Source of the DNA: Pigoraptor vietnamica
Taxonomy: Eukaryota > Opisthokonta > Filasterea
Direction: 5' to 3'
DNA: 22,500 nt
NCBI GenBank assembly: GCA_943704525.1
Contig: CALSCQ010001626.1
Span: 20,001 to 42,500 of the forward strand
The notes below the pieces were generated by a model. It saw only the letters and a program-made list of their open reading frames with translations, was not told the DNA's origin and searched no databases. Position 1 is the first letter of the stretch; every line of letters starts with the position of its first letter. Made by a program: the position numbers and the translations under genes. Of this stretch, positions 1 to 11,498 are shown in pieces.

Positions 1-2
1 GA

Positions 3-590
3 GTCAAGGGGAGCGAGCAGGGCGTTGCTGGGCGGGGACGTCCTGTGCCCAAGCGGACTGTCTCGCGGTTCGGCTATTGTGCCGAGGACTGGCGGGAAAA
101 CGACGGCATGTGCTCGCGTAAGTCGCAGGCGCACCCGCATGCGACATGCAACGCGCAGTTCTGTCGACACGCGCGCGTCTCCGTTGGAAGTCTCGCGAAG
201 GGATTTCGCGACGCCGTGTTTGAGCCGAAAGCTCACGTGGCATCGCATGCGTACGCCAAGGCCGTTCCCGTGACCCACGCACACAACAGGGACGGCCACC
301 ACGGGTCGCACAGTGGCCACTGTGCCCCTTCAGCTCATGTCCCGCGCGTCCATGCGGCGCACGATGCGCATCACACTGCGGCGCACGCGCACGCACATGC
401 GTTCCGGCGGTCGCACAGTATCGAATCGCCGTCTGCCAGCGAAGGGCCGCTTTGGCGCGTGCTCGAACTGCACGGTGTTGGGCACACGGATATTGTCCCA
501 TTTCCGCGCTCTGAGGCCGTGCAGAGGGACTTCTTCGAGGGGCTGTTCCGAACGCTCCGAATGCACGACATTGTGCGAGCGGCGTTGTAA
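3..590 (+). CDS. Possible 3'-terminal exon of a gene entering from the left; His-rich, unrecognised
   Basis: A reading frame is open from the left edge to a TAA at 588-590 with no in-frame stop and no obvious start inside the window, so if it is real it is the last exon of a gene that begins further left. The translation is Arg/Ala-rich, then strongly His-rich in the middle (many AH and HA pairs), and ends in a more ordinary-looking stretch containing LWRVLELHGVGHTDIVPF and FFEGLFRTLRMHDIV. Codon third positions are mostly G or C, as in the well-supported genes here. I recognise no domain. Overlapping frames on both strands are also open because the DNA is GC-rich, including one on the minus strand at 330-596, so this call could be wrong. 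Transcript evidence would settle it. Confidence 0.25.
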   Translation, partial: VKGSEQGVAGRGRPVPKRTVSRFGYCAEDWRENDGMCSRKSQAHPHATCNAQFCRHARVSVGSLAKGFRDAVFEPKAHVASHAYAKAVPVTHAHNRDGHHGSHSGHCAPSAHVPRVHAAHDAHHTAAHAHAHAFRRSHSIESPSASEGPLWRVLELHGVGHTDIVPFPRSEAVQRDFFEGLFRTLRMHDIVRAAL

Positions 591-633
591 CAGCAAGAGC
601 GCCTAAACAGTGGCGTAACTTGTCCGGACACTC

Positions 634-639
634 TATAAA
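634..639 (+). promoter_or_regulatory. TATA-like element upstream of the POC5-like gene
   Basis: TATAAA lies about 195 nt upstream of the ATG at 833. A transcript starting about 30 nt downstream would begin after the in-frame ATG at 647, which favours 833 as the start codon. This is a motif match only; most other genes in the window show no clear TATA box. Confidence 0.3.
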
Positions 640-832
640 TCCTTTTATGGATTTCCAAAATCTCATTGCACAAAAAAGGAAGGCGGGAACTCGAACCGAA
701 AATTCAAAAAGTTCGTCTGAACGTCCGCTTCAGTGGAGAAATACTTGCGACCTTCGCTTGCAACCCAGGAACACACCCTCCCCTCGTCCGACCGGCGCCG
801 TGCTGTGTGGGCTGCGACTGCCCCCTGCGCCG

Positions 833-2736
833 ATGGAGGGCGATTATGACGACGGCCGCGCAAGCAACCTGAGCACACTCGGCAGCATGTCGGCGCCATC
901 GACGCCGTCCACGGAGGGCGGTGGGGACTCGCCGCCCGTCGAGCCCTCCGACGACGGCAGCCGCGGAAGCTCCGCGTCGAGCGTGCAGGAGGAGTACGAG
1001 GACGCTCTCCGCCACGCGCAGGTGGGCCACCATCGAGCAATGAGCGCTGTCTAAGTGAATGAAGAGGGGGGACGTCTCGGAGTACCATTGATAACAGTCC
1101 CTCACATAACCAAAACCGCGCGCAGATCCGCCCCCTCATGAGCGCTGTGCTGCGAACACAGCACGCCCAGCGCAGCCAGTCGAGGACGAGCGAGCGGGAA
1201 GCGGCAGCTGCTGTCCGCCGCGTGGTCGAGAAGGCGCCCACACCCGCGCCCGCCGCCCCTCTGCCAACAGCCCGTCCCAAATCCCCTGCGCGGCCTCGGT
1301 CGGCGGAGAGCGCAGCGGCGCACACAACGACAACGAGCACATTTGAGGAGGAGTTGGAAGTGTCTGCGCTCGATGGCGACATTACGACGCTCGAGAACGA
1401 ATTGGACGCGTGGTGTGGCACACTCAAGAAGGCCGTATTGGTGAGAACTCTGTGTGTGCGTGTGTGCGCGTGTGCGTGTGCATGTGTGTGTGTGCGTGTG
1501 CGTGTGTGTGTGTTTGTATCAAGACCCCTTATATTCGGCACTTGCGCCCTTGTTCGCTACGACTGCGTGCGTATGCAGCTGTCTGGGCAACTCTGTTTAT
1601 CTGCCCACTGCATGCAAGTCGCGCGGCGCACAGTTCTAAACACCTGTGTCGGTCGCAGGCGGAATTTTCCCACACAAAAGTGCGGCTGCTGCAGCGGCAC
1701 GCCAAGCGCATCGACGAAGAGCGACGCGCATGTGCTGCGCGCCTTGCCTCTCTCCAGGCGGAGTGTGCGTCCCTCCGCGAACACGCCCACGCCAGCGAAC
1801 AGGCGCAGCGCAGCCGAGAGCTCGTCATCGAGCGTCTCCTTGCCCTTATGAAGGCGCAGGTGTGAAAGAATGCTCAACATACTCCCACACACACACACAC
1901 ACACGCACACACACACACACACACAAACACACACACCGATTAACCGCTCCCAGGGTACATGCACTCATAGACACGCACACATCGCGGCTCAATCAATGCT
2001 CATATCGACCTGTCGTCCATGCAGCGGGACAGCGGCACTGCGCGGGCGGCATTTGACCGGTGGCGCCAGCAGCACGTGGAGGCACGGAGGGAGGGGTATG
2101 CGATGCGACTGGCTGAACAGCACCACCGACGTGCGCTAATGCGCCGCGCCTTTGAGGGGTGGCACGGCCTCATCCAGGCGAACTGGCGGGAAAGGGCGGA
2201 GCGCGCATGCCAGGTGAGATGCTCGTGTTTGTCATCGCTCTTATTCATACCGAATCCACCCGCTCACTCGCCTGTCTGGACGCGTGCAGGCGCGGGCGGA
2301 GGAGGTCTGCCGCACGCTCACCGTCGACTACGAGGAGCGCCTTCGCAATGTGGGTAACAGTGCGGTGTCTGCGGTGGCGAAGGCGTGTTGTACTGCTTGC
2401 GAGCGCTAATGACGTCCGTGTTCACGGGCTGTCCTTTGGTCGGGCTCTTCTTGCTCACCCTGCTCTCCATCACCTGTCTCTGCGGGTTACTCCTCCACTT
2501 CTCCCGCATACATATTTCTGTTCGCGTTTCACTCATACGCTACTCTGTGCGTGCTGCGTCCCCTCACACAGCTCCGCGCCCAACTCGAGACGGCGCGCGA
2601 GGAGATCTCCGTACTTCACCGGCAGCAGGAGGAGTACAACGAGAAGATGAAGAAGGCGTTCATGCGCGGCGTGTGCGCGCTCAACATGGAGGCCATGTCG
2701 ATGTTCCGCGGGTCCGCACAGGCACCGTCGCACTGA
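833..2736 (+). CDS. POC5: POC5-like centriolar protein (Sfi1-type repeats), six exons
   Basis: Exons are 833-1021, 1126-1440, 1659-1859, 2025-2213, 2290-2349 and 2572-2736, giving about 372 aa. All five introns are GT-AG and phase 0. The N-terminal ~165 residues are Ser/Pro/acidic and probably disordered. Exons 4-5 carry a POC5/Sfi1-like helical unit: AAFDRWRQQH, then ALMRRAFEGWHGLIQANW, then AEEVCRTLTVDYEERL. The last exon is a coiled coil ending in FMRGVCALNMEAMSMF, which closely matches the conserved POC5 C-terminal box. In animals POC5 binds centrin and sits in the inner scaffold of the centriole, so this gene implies centrioles or basal bodies. An in-frame ATG at 647 would add 62 residues; 833 is preferred because of the TATA box at 634 and the lower-GC upstream sequence. 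Introns 2 and 3 carry TG and CA microsatellites. Family call is strong, exact N-terminus less so. Confidence 0.88.
1451..1512 (+). repeat. TG-rich microsatellite in POC5 intron 2
   Basis: Interrupted TG run beginning about 10 nt inside the intron at 1441-1658. It creates spurious Cys/Val open frames that should not be annotated. Confidence 0.85.
1886..1936 (+). repeat. CA microsatellite in POC5 intron 3
   Basis: Near-pure CA run inside the intron at 1860-2024. It produces artefactual Thr/His open frames. Confidence 0.88.
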
Positions 2737-2948
2737 GTGATGGGCGCCCCTCACTTCCTTCGTGCGCACAGACTATCTCACGCTCTCCACTCTCTCGTTT
2801 CGCTTCTCGTTGGCGTCTCGCTGCGTGTTGCATGCCTCGTCTTTCTCTGTCTGTATATAATTATGGCAGATTGCTTCATGGCTCGTACATACAGTGTCAC
2901 TCGATCGCAGCGCGTTGCTACAGGCTGTTGTCGGCCGGGCAGCCATGC

Positions 2949-3579
2949 TCACTTCCAATAAGCCGGCGGCGCGCTGGGCGCAGCGAAAGCAGGGGCGGGC
3001 GCCGAGGGAGCGCTGGCGTTGTAATCCACTGGTTGCGCAGAATAGGCCGGCGGCGGCTGCGTTGGCTCTGGCGGTCGGAAAGAGGCAGTGCAGCAGCGTG
3101 TGCTGAACCGAGAGCGTGCTCACACCGCGGGCGTCCACGCCGGTGACGTGGGTGTCGGAGGTACCCATGTCGAATTGCCACCGCACACCACGCGGCTCCC
3201 ACGCGGCGTTGAGCGCCTGCACGCCACGCCGGGCGCCCTCCGCCGCAATCGCACGGCGCTGGGGGATGTCGTCGGGGCTGTAGCGTATGCTCAGGCCGAC
3301 CGCGGCGTCCAGCACGGCGCTATTCACAACCATCACGGCGGCGCGGAACTCGTCCGGCGTCAGATAGCCGTTGAGCCATTCGCTGTGCAGCGGCGGCTCG
3401 GCGGAGAATAACGAGCCCATGCCCTTGATAGTGAGCGCCCCTGGGCCGGCGTGGGTGACGCGCTCCAACTGAGGATAGAGACTGCGGAATTCCTTCTCCA
3501 CGCTCGCTCGTGTATACACTGAACCACCGGCGCCGCCGCGGGAGCCGGACTGGGAAGGCCGTGAGGAGGTGCCACCCAT
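2949..3579 (-). CDS. Predicted N-myristoylated small protein with C-terminal PPxY motifs; possibly Golgin-A7/ERF4-like
   Basis: Two exons, 3579-3124 and 3056-2949, with a 67-nt intron (GTGAGC...CAG, phase 0), give 187 aa. The first in-frame ATG starts MGGTSSRP, which fits the myristoylation consensus (Gly2, Ser6). Residues ~25-145 look globular, including NGYLTPDEFRAAVMVVNSAV and EPRGVRWQFD. The order 'LTPDEF + N + long helix + PRGVRW' faintly resembles the Golgin-A7/ERF4 family, partners of DHHC palmitoyltransferases, but this is a weak resemblance by eye. The tail is Pro/Ala-rich with two PPxY motifs (PPPAYS, APPAYW), known ligands of WW domains such as those of Nedd4-type ubiquitin ligases. 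Without the intron the frame runs on into non-protein-like sequence, and splicing gives a clean stop. A 58-nt intron using the neighbouring GTGTGA site and an upstream CAG is also in frame. It converges on POC5 and diverges from the gene at 3749. Confidence 0.65.
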
Positions 3580-3748
3580 CGTAATCGATTCAACTCGCGG
3601 GGGAAAGTCTGAGCGGTCGGTCCCGGGAACCGTCAGGCGCGCCTGAGCGCCGGTCACATTGGAGTAGAAGCAACACAGACAGGCTCAGTCAATCGGCGCT
3701 CTGCAGCCGCTCCGGCCGTCTGCTCGATCAGCGCAACTCACCAAACAA

Positions 3749-4366
3749 ATGCTGCGAGTGAAAGCAGTCTTTGTTTTGGAGTTGGCCTCGGCGGTTGGTG
3801 GAGTGTCTGCCAGCGAATTTCGTGACTGCTTTGCCGACGAGGTGGCTGTTTTGACACTTTTGCCAATGAAAATCATTTTGTATGAAAATTTGTATGGAGA
3901 ATGCATTATTTCGGGCAAAGGGCAAGCGTCTGGTCAAGTCTTTGTAACAGCCAACTGTTACGTCAACATGCACGCACGCACGACATACACACACACACAC
4001 CAAGGGCAAGAACGACACGGCCGCGCTGCTGCAATTCCTCAGCAGCAGGGTCGCAATTGTGTCCGCGCAGAACGAGCCATTCGTCTTCTGGTTTTCTCGT
4101 TCGAGGAAAACGAACAGACGTGTGCGTGTGCGGGTGCGTGCTGCTTGCTCAGTTGCGCGGCGACTGCGTAATGAATGCTGACCGTGGGCTCGCCTACTCC
4201 TCGTCGCGTTTCGCAGGGTCGACGCGAGCTATATCAATTCCTGAGGGAACGCGCCGGCGTCGCCCATGCTGGAGAGACTCGCACAACGGCGCGAATTAAG
4301 GGCCACTGGAGAAGCAAACAGCCTGTGGAGCGTCAGTTTCAGTCTCTGGAATCAGTGGGACAGTGA
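3749..4366 (+). CDS. Unrecognised three-exon gene, ~153 aa
   Basis: Proposed exons are 3749-3943, 4005-4121 and 4217-4366. Introns of 61 nt (GTAACA...AAG) and 95 nt (GTGCGT...CAG) are both phase 0 and join three frames into one protein ending at a TGA. Exon 1 starts MLRVKAVFVLELAS and includes MKIILYENLYGECII. Exon 2 has TAALLQFLSSRVAIVSAQNE and FVFWF. Exon 3 has RRELYQFLRERAGVAHAGE and IKGHWRSKQPVERQF. No known domain, signal peptide or membrane segment is clear to me. Exon 1 is visibly more AT-rich than its neighbours. The first intron uses an AAG acceptor, weaker than the CAG used almost everywhere else. It shares a 169-nt spacer with the divergent myristoylated-protein gene. The frame logic supports a real gene; the function is unknown. 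Confidence 0.45.
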
Positions 4367-4887
4367 CGGTGGAAACGATCGCAAACATACACTACGATAC
4401 GCGAAAGTGCACTACATACACACACACTCGAAATACGCACGCGCGCGCACATACCGACACACGCGCGCACACCCGGACGCACACACACACACACAAAACA
4501 GCAAAAAACTTCACTGGTATGACAAAACACAAACGCAAGCAAAAAATTCGTTGCTTGTACGTAGTGCGACACTTCGCTGCTCGCGTGCGTGGAGGACGGT
4601 CGTATGGAGTTTATCCGGTGGTTTGAGGCGTGTCCGTGTTCAAATTGGTGCGTAACGATTGGGGCATACGAACGCTTAAGAGTGCAATCGAATTCGGCAT
4701 TTCTCTTGTTGCGCCCACTGCGGACGAAAAGGCCGAGTTGAAGAGTTATCTGGGCGCCGGTCGACGAGTGCGCATGGTTTTTTTTTTTCTTGGTCGCTTG
4801 GAAGCGCGCGGCTTTAACGTAGCCAGCGATGACCAGGCGTTCCCTCAATGAACTGTTTTGAGCCCCGATATTGTGTGTGGCATTTAG
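4367..4887. other. Convergent intergenic region with CA repeat and one unexplained open frame
   Basis: This 521-nt spacer lies between the 3' ends of the gene at 3749 (+) and the alcohol dehydrogenase (-). It holds a degenerate CA repeat at about 4415-4496 and a 9-10 nt T-run near 4780. A frame at 4630-4851 (+) has no ATG at its start and follows an in-frame TGA, yet its translation around VRNDWGIRTLKSAIEFGI and DEKAELKSYL looks protein-like. It could be a remnant or a 3' exon of an undetected gene. I found no donor that would connect it. Confidence 0.4.
4415..4496 (+). repeat. Degenerate CA microsatellite
   Basis: CA/CG-alternating tract, imperfect in the middle and pure CA near 4481-4494. 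Confidence 0.8.
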
Positions 4888-6939
4888 TTATGGGACAATG
4901 ACGGTGCGCACGGCCGATGTTCCCGCACGAAGGGCGTCCATTGCTGCGTTGATGTCCGCTGCGCTCAAGGGTATTGAGACTGAAACGGCGCGGCTCATGT
5001 CGAGCGCACCCCTGTGAGAAATGCATAGGCATGCGCCATAGAGTGTGAGTCGCGGCACATACTCCGTGAACTCACACTGCACGTGCATTGCCACAATTCA
5101 CGCACCTTGCGGCAAGATCGAGTACCTGTACCACTTCGCCGTGAAGGTGGTCGGAGCACCCGACAATGGAGGCTTCCTAGAGGTGCGAATAAGCGGCGCA
5201 TCAGAGACTCGTGCTAGAAAATTAATGCAGGCTTGCGTTTGCATGTGCGAGTTTGTGTCGCTTAGTAGGCTCATGAGAAGATAATGGAAGAGACGCCCAC
5301 GCGCAGGTTCACGCACTTTGCACAGAATGTCGCGATAGGGATTGAGGTCGATTGGCTTGGTGGACAGCGCAACAATGACACACCGCCCGTGGCGCGCCAG
5401 ACATCTGCGACGGAGGGGTGAAGTGATATTCAATGAGAACACTCCAATAATTGCAAGCGCGGTGCGCTCCGGCATGCGCGTGCCGTTTAAAGCAGCACCC
5501 CCTCCCATGTTCACCCCTCGCCTCCCCTCCCCTCGCATGAACCCTTTGTCTTGTAACACACGAACCCACTTCACTGACTGCGATTGCGTGGATGGGATGC
5601 CCGCAAAGTCCACGGAGACGTCAACGCCTTCGCCTCCCGTGAGGCGCAGTATCTCGGCAACGACATCGGCGTTCCGAGCGTCGATTGGAATGGCCCCGAG
5701 GTCCTTCGCCAGCGCCTGAGCGTTCAGGAGGGTTTCTCGTTCCTCTCAATAACACGAACGATTGACGCCGTGACCTCCGTTCACCAGCCAATTACAAGCG
5801 GTTGATCCCATCATCGACTCCAAACAGACTCGTCCTTAACACAGAGAAACGGACGGCGGAGAGAAGAAGGCCGAGGAGGAACAGAAAGAAGCAGCGAAGG
5901 AATCTCGTGTGGACAGCATGTGTTGGCGTCACGCACCAGCTTGTCGGGAATGACGTCGACTGCAAAAACGGACCGTGCGCCCATCAGACGCGCGAGCTGA
6001 ATGCACGAGACACCAAGGCCGCCCACGCCAAACACGGCCACCAATTCGTCGTGTCGCATGTCGCCCTGCGCAGGTCACGTGAGCCCGAGGAGACGAGTTG
6101 CAACACTGAACGCAACCGCATTCTACTAGCGGCGTTAACGAGAGACAGCAGGGGCGATATCTCGCGCGGACAAAGGAGGTCCCACATGAGCGCAAGCAGC
6201 AACAGTGAACCCACCCGTGCGAGCGCGTGCATGGCGGTCACCGTGGAGCACATCATCACCGCCGCGTGCGGGTACGGCACGACCTCCGGCACACGCACGC
6301 AGTTTCGCGCAGGGACGCACACAAACTCGGCGTAACCGCCGTGGACGTCCTTCCCGATCATGCGTCCCGTGGGACAAAACTGCTCCCGCCCGCGCCGGCA
6401 GTGGGAGCAGCTGCCGCACGTGACAAGATAGTGCACGGCCACGCGATCCCCCGCGCTCAGCTCCGTTACACCCTCGCCGAGCGCCGCCACCTGCAGCAAG
6501 AGTTGTTCGAAAGAGCGATTGTATTGCAGTCGGTTGTTACGTGGCTGTGCGGATGAATGGGCGTAATGCGCCAATACACCTGAAGCCATGTTATGAGGCA
6601 CATGCTACAAGCACCCACCTCCCCCGCGATCTCATGCCCAAGGACGTGTGGCAGAGCACCGGTTGTGCCGCCGCCGAAACGGTAGTGCACGTCGGAGCTG
6701 GCCACGTACACACCGCGGAGGTCGAACATCTATAAGTATATAAACACGTGGCCCACACATCGCATACACGGACTGAAATACACAACAGCAGTAAATGAAC
6801 CAGAGCAAGGAAGGGGTACGCACCGGCAGAGGCCCGCTGCGCGCACCCGCACAAGCACCTCCCCGCGCTGCGGCACGGGCACATCCACAGTGGCGTCCAC
6901 GAGCGGCTCTCCCACGGCAGTGAGAAGAACCGCGCGCAT
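4888..6939 (-). CDS. Zinc-dependent medium-chain alcohol dehydrogenase, eight exons
   Basis: Exons are 6939-6824, 6697-6619, 6490-6215, 6065-5937, 5715-5570, 5404-5317, 5176-5106 and 5011-4888. Seven GT-AG introns (94-221 nt) give 342 aa, typical for the family, which oxidises alcohols with NAD(P)+. The catalytic-zinc ligands fit C38 (AAGLCRSDVH), H60 (LGHEIAGE) and C146 (MMCSTVTAMHAL). The structural zinc site is complete: C90, C93, C96 and C104 (CGSCSHCRRGREQFC). The Rossmann nucleotide motif is GVGGLG at 170-175, and Asp194 (FAVDVIPDKL) at the end of strand beta-2 suggests NAD+ rather than NADP+. Splitting GLCR|SDVH and DKL|ALAKDLGA exactly at introns confirms the exon joins. No targeting sequence is evident, so it is probably cytosolic. 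Substrate cannot be told from sequence. It diverges from the thioesterase at 7281. Confidence 0.92.
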
Positions 6940-7280
6940 AGTACGCGCAACAGCCGAGCCCTCGCCCATTCTGCCGGTGCACTTGCGAGTCTTGCGCCAA
7001 CACGGATGCGCGCGCGTCTTGAGGAGCACGCACACGGGTTATGTAACAATGGGAGGCGGGATGAGTAACGTTCCTATTTATGGCTTGGCGAGTGCTAATA
7101 ATAGCCAATGGACAAGAACGTGATTTTGCGGCACGTGATTTCTGTTTACCTCCGCCACTGACTGACCGGCCGCCGACAGAGCGAATGCGCGCACCTTAGC
7201 ACTCTTTCATTCACACACAAAGGCGATTCTGCGACAATCGCACGCCCCGCAGACGCCGAGTGCACGGTTCCCTCCGAAAA
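6940..7280. promoter_or_regulatory. Divergent promoter region between the alcohol dehydrogenase (-) and thioesterase (+)
   Basis: This 341-nt spacer separates two divergent start codons. It contains GTTATGTAACAA at 7038-7049, also found upstream of the MIF gene, another GTAAC at about 7065, and an AT-rich ATAAATA-like stretch on the minus strand near 7076-7082 that could serve as a TATA element for the dehydrogenase. Open frames here are short and not protein-like. Confidence 0.45.
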
Positions 7281-7983
7281 ATGCTCACCTACCTCCTGAG
7301 GAATGTTGTGATCTATGCCAAGTCGCGCTTCCGTCCGCGCCTCGGCATCTACGACGAGAGCGAGCTTGCGCTGTGGGTGCGCCCGTTCGATCTCGACTAT
7401 AACATGCACCAAAATAACGCGCGATACGTCGAAGCGCTTGAAATGGGGCGGCTGGATCTCTTTGAGCGCACGAACATGCTCGCATTTGCACAGAAGAAGG
7501 GGTTCTTCCCGCTCGTCGCGTCGCTCAACGTCGTGTACACGGCCTCGCTGCCTCCGTTTGCGCGCTACACGGTGAAAACGCGCTTGGGCGGATGGGACGA
7601 GCGATGGGTGTAAGTACTCCGAGACGTGTGGCCGTTATATTGCACTTTCAAATTGTCGCAGACTGACACCGGTCTGACGCAGCTATGTGGTGCAGCACGT
7701 CGTGCACAAGGACAAGCTGTGCGCGCAGGCGCTCGTCAAGGGAATATTCCGCACGTCGAAGGGCAAGACGATGAGTCCGTGCGACGTGCTGAAGGAGTAT
7801 GGCGCCGACACGCACGAGCCGCTGATACCAGAGTACATTGCACACCAGCGCAACGGAGAAGAGACGTTCCGAAAGGCCACGAAGGCGGCACTGCCAAACG
7901 CAACGAGCCACCGGCACCACACGGGCGTGAGCACGCCGCACACACACGCGCCGCGCGTGCCGCCGCCAACCATGAGCGTGTAA
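7281..7983 (+). CDS. THEM6-like hotdog-fold acyl-CoA thioesterase family protein, two exons
   Basis: Exons 7281-7609 and 7683-7983 are joined by a 73-nt intron (GTAAGT...CAG, phase 2), giving 209 aa. The family fold is the 4HBT hotdog domain: residues ~31-52 include the diagnostic FDLDYNMHQNNARYVEALEM, followed by GRLDLFERT, then VYTASLPPFARYTVKTRLGGW. Exon 2 continues with YVVQHVVHKDKLCAQALVKG and a region like the C-terminus of mammalian THEM6. A hydrophobic/basic N-terminus (MLTYLLRNVVIYAK) may be a membrane anchor, as in THEM6. The last ~35 residues are His/Pro/Thr-rich and probably disordered. An activity on acyl-CoA thioesters is inferred from the fold only. The first ATG in frame is 7281; the frame stays open a little upstream without another ATG. 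Confidence 0.85.
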
Positions 7984-8172
7984 CGACCGTCACCGGCCGG
8001 GTGTGCCTGAAGTGGATAAACACCGCCGGTTGATGCCAAAAGGGGAAGGCTCCCAGAATGGGTTGCGTCACCGTTCCTCTCCGTTGCCCCCAAATGCGTA
8101 CTCCCGAGTCCAGGCAGAGCATAACGCCACCGACATCGACAGACGATTTTCACTCGCGACAGCAAAAAAGGG

Positions 8173-8216
8173 CACACGTGTGCGTGTGCGGTGTGCGTGC
8201 ATGTGTGTGCGTGTAT
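8173..8216 (+). repeat. TG-rich microsatellite in the spacer before SelO
   Basis: Imperfect TG/GC-alternating tract in the 283-nt spacer 7984-8266. The rest of that spacer shows no gene. Confidence 0.7.
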
Positions 8217-8266
8217 GAGCAACAGGCGGCGCTTCTTGCTAACCGCCCTCACCTCGAAAGCGCGAC

Positions 8267-11221
<2,955 letters not shown>

Positions 11222-11460
11222 GAGGTTTTTTTTTTTCTTCTGTCCTCCAAATACACTGTATTGCCGGGCACGTGCTAGTAGCTCAGGGTCACGCCGTGAC
11301 ATCACGAACGGGGCGACCCAAGCCGATCGACGCGTCCGCGGGGGATCTAAGAGCCAGCTGTGTCAGAAAAAGCGGACAGTGAAAAGAGTCAGACGCAGTA
11401 GCCCAGCGCGCACGTTTCACAGCATTCCATAGCTGTGAGAAGGAGCGGACAGTGAAAGAG
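11222..11460. other. Convergent spacer between SelO and BRCA2 3' ends
   Basis: 239 nt with a T-run just after the SelO stop (a possible 3'-processing region) and the first copy of a 73-nt-period tandem duplication. No gene is seen. Confidence 0.5.
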
Positions 11461-11498
11461 TTAGACGCAGTAGCCCAGCGCGCACGTTTCACAGCATT
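11371..11498. repeat. Two-copy tandem duplication, period 73 nt
   Basis: About 55 nt starting AGCGGACAGTGAAA and ending CGCGCACGTTTCACAGCATT occurs at 11371-11426 and again at 11444-11498, with one indel and one substitution. The second copy includes the stop codon of the unspliced BRCA2 frame, so the duplication may have altered the 3' end of that gene. Confidence 0.85.

Noticed and set aside
4-666. 220-residue minus-strand frame at the left edge
   Set aside because: Arg/Ala-rich composition with no motif; probably a GC-driven shadow.
663-1541. 292-residue minus-strand frame opposite POC5
   Set aside because: Starts in a CA/TG tract (Thr-His runs) and is low-complexity; the plus strand gives a consistent spliced POC5.
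2773-3153. Unspliced C-terminal continuation of the myristoylated protein to 2773
   Set aside because: The continuing translation is Cys/Arg-rich and not protein-like, whereas a 67-nt GT-AG intron leads into a coherent Pro-rich tail and stop.
7736-8122. Minus-strand frames opposite the thioesterase and its 3' spacer
   Set aside because: No motif, and the plus strand has a clear conserved hotdog protein.
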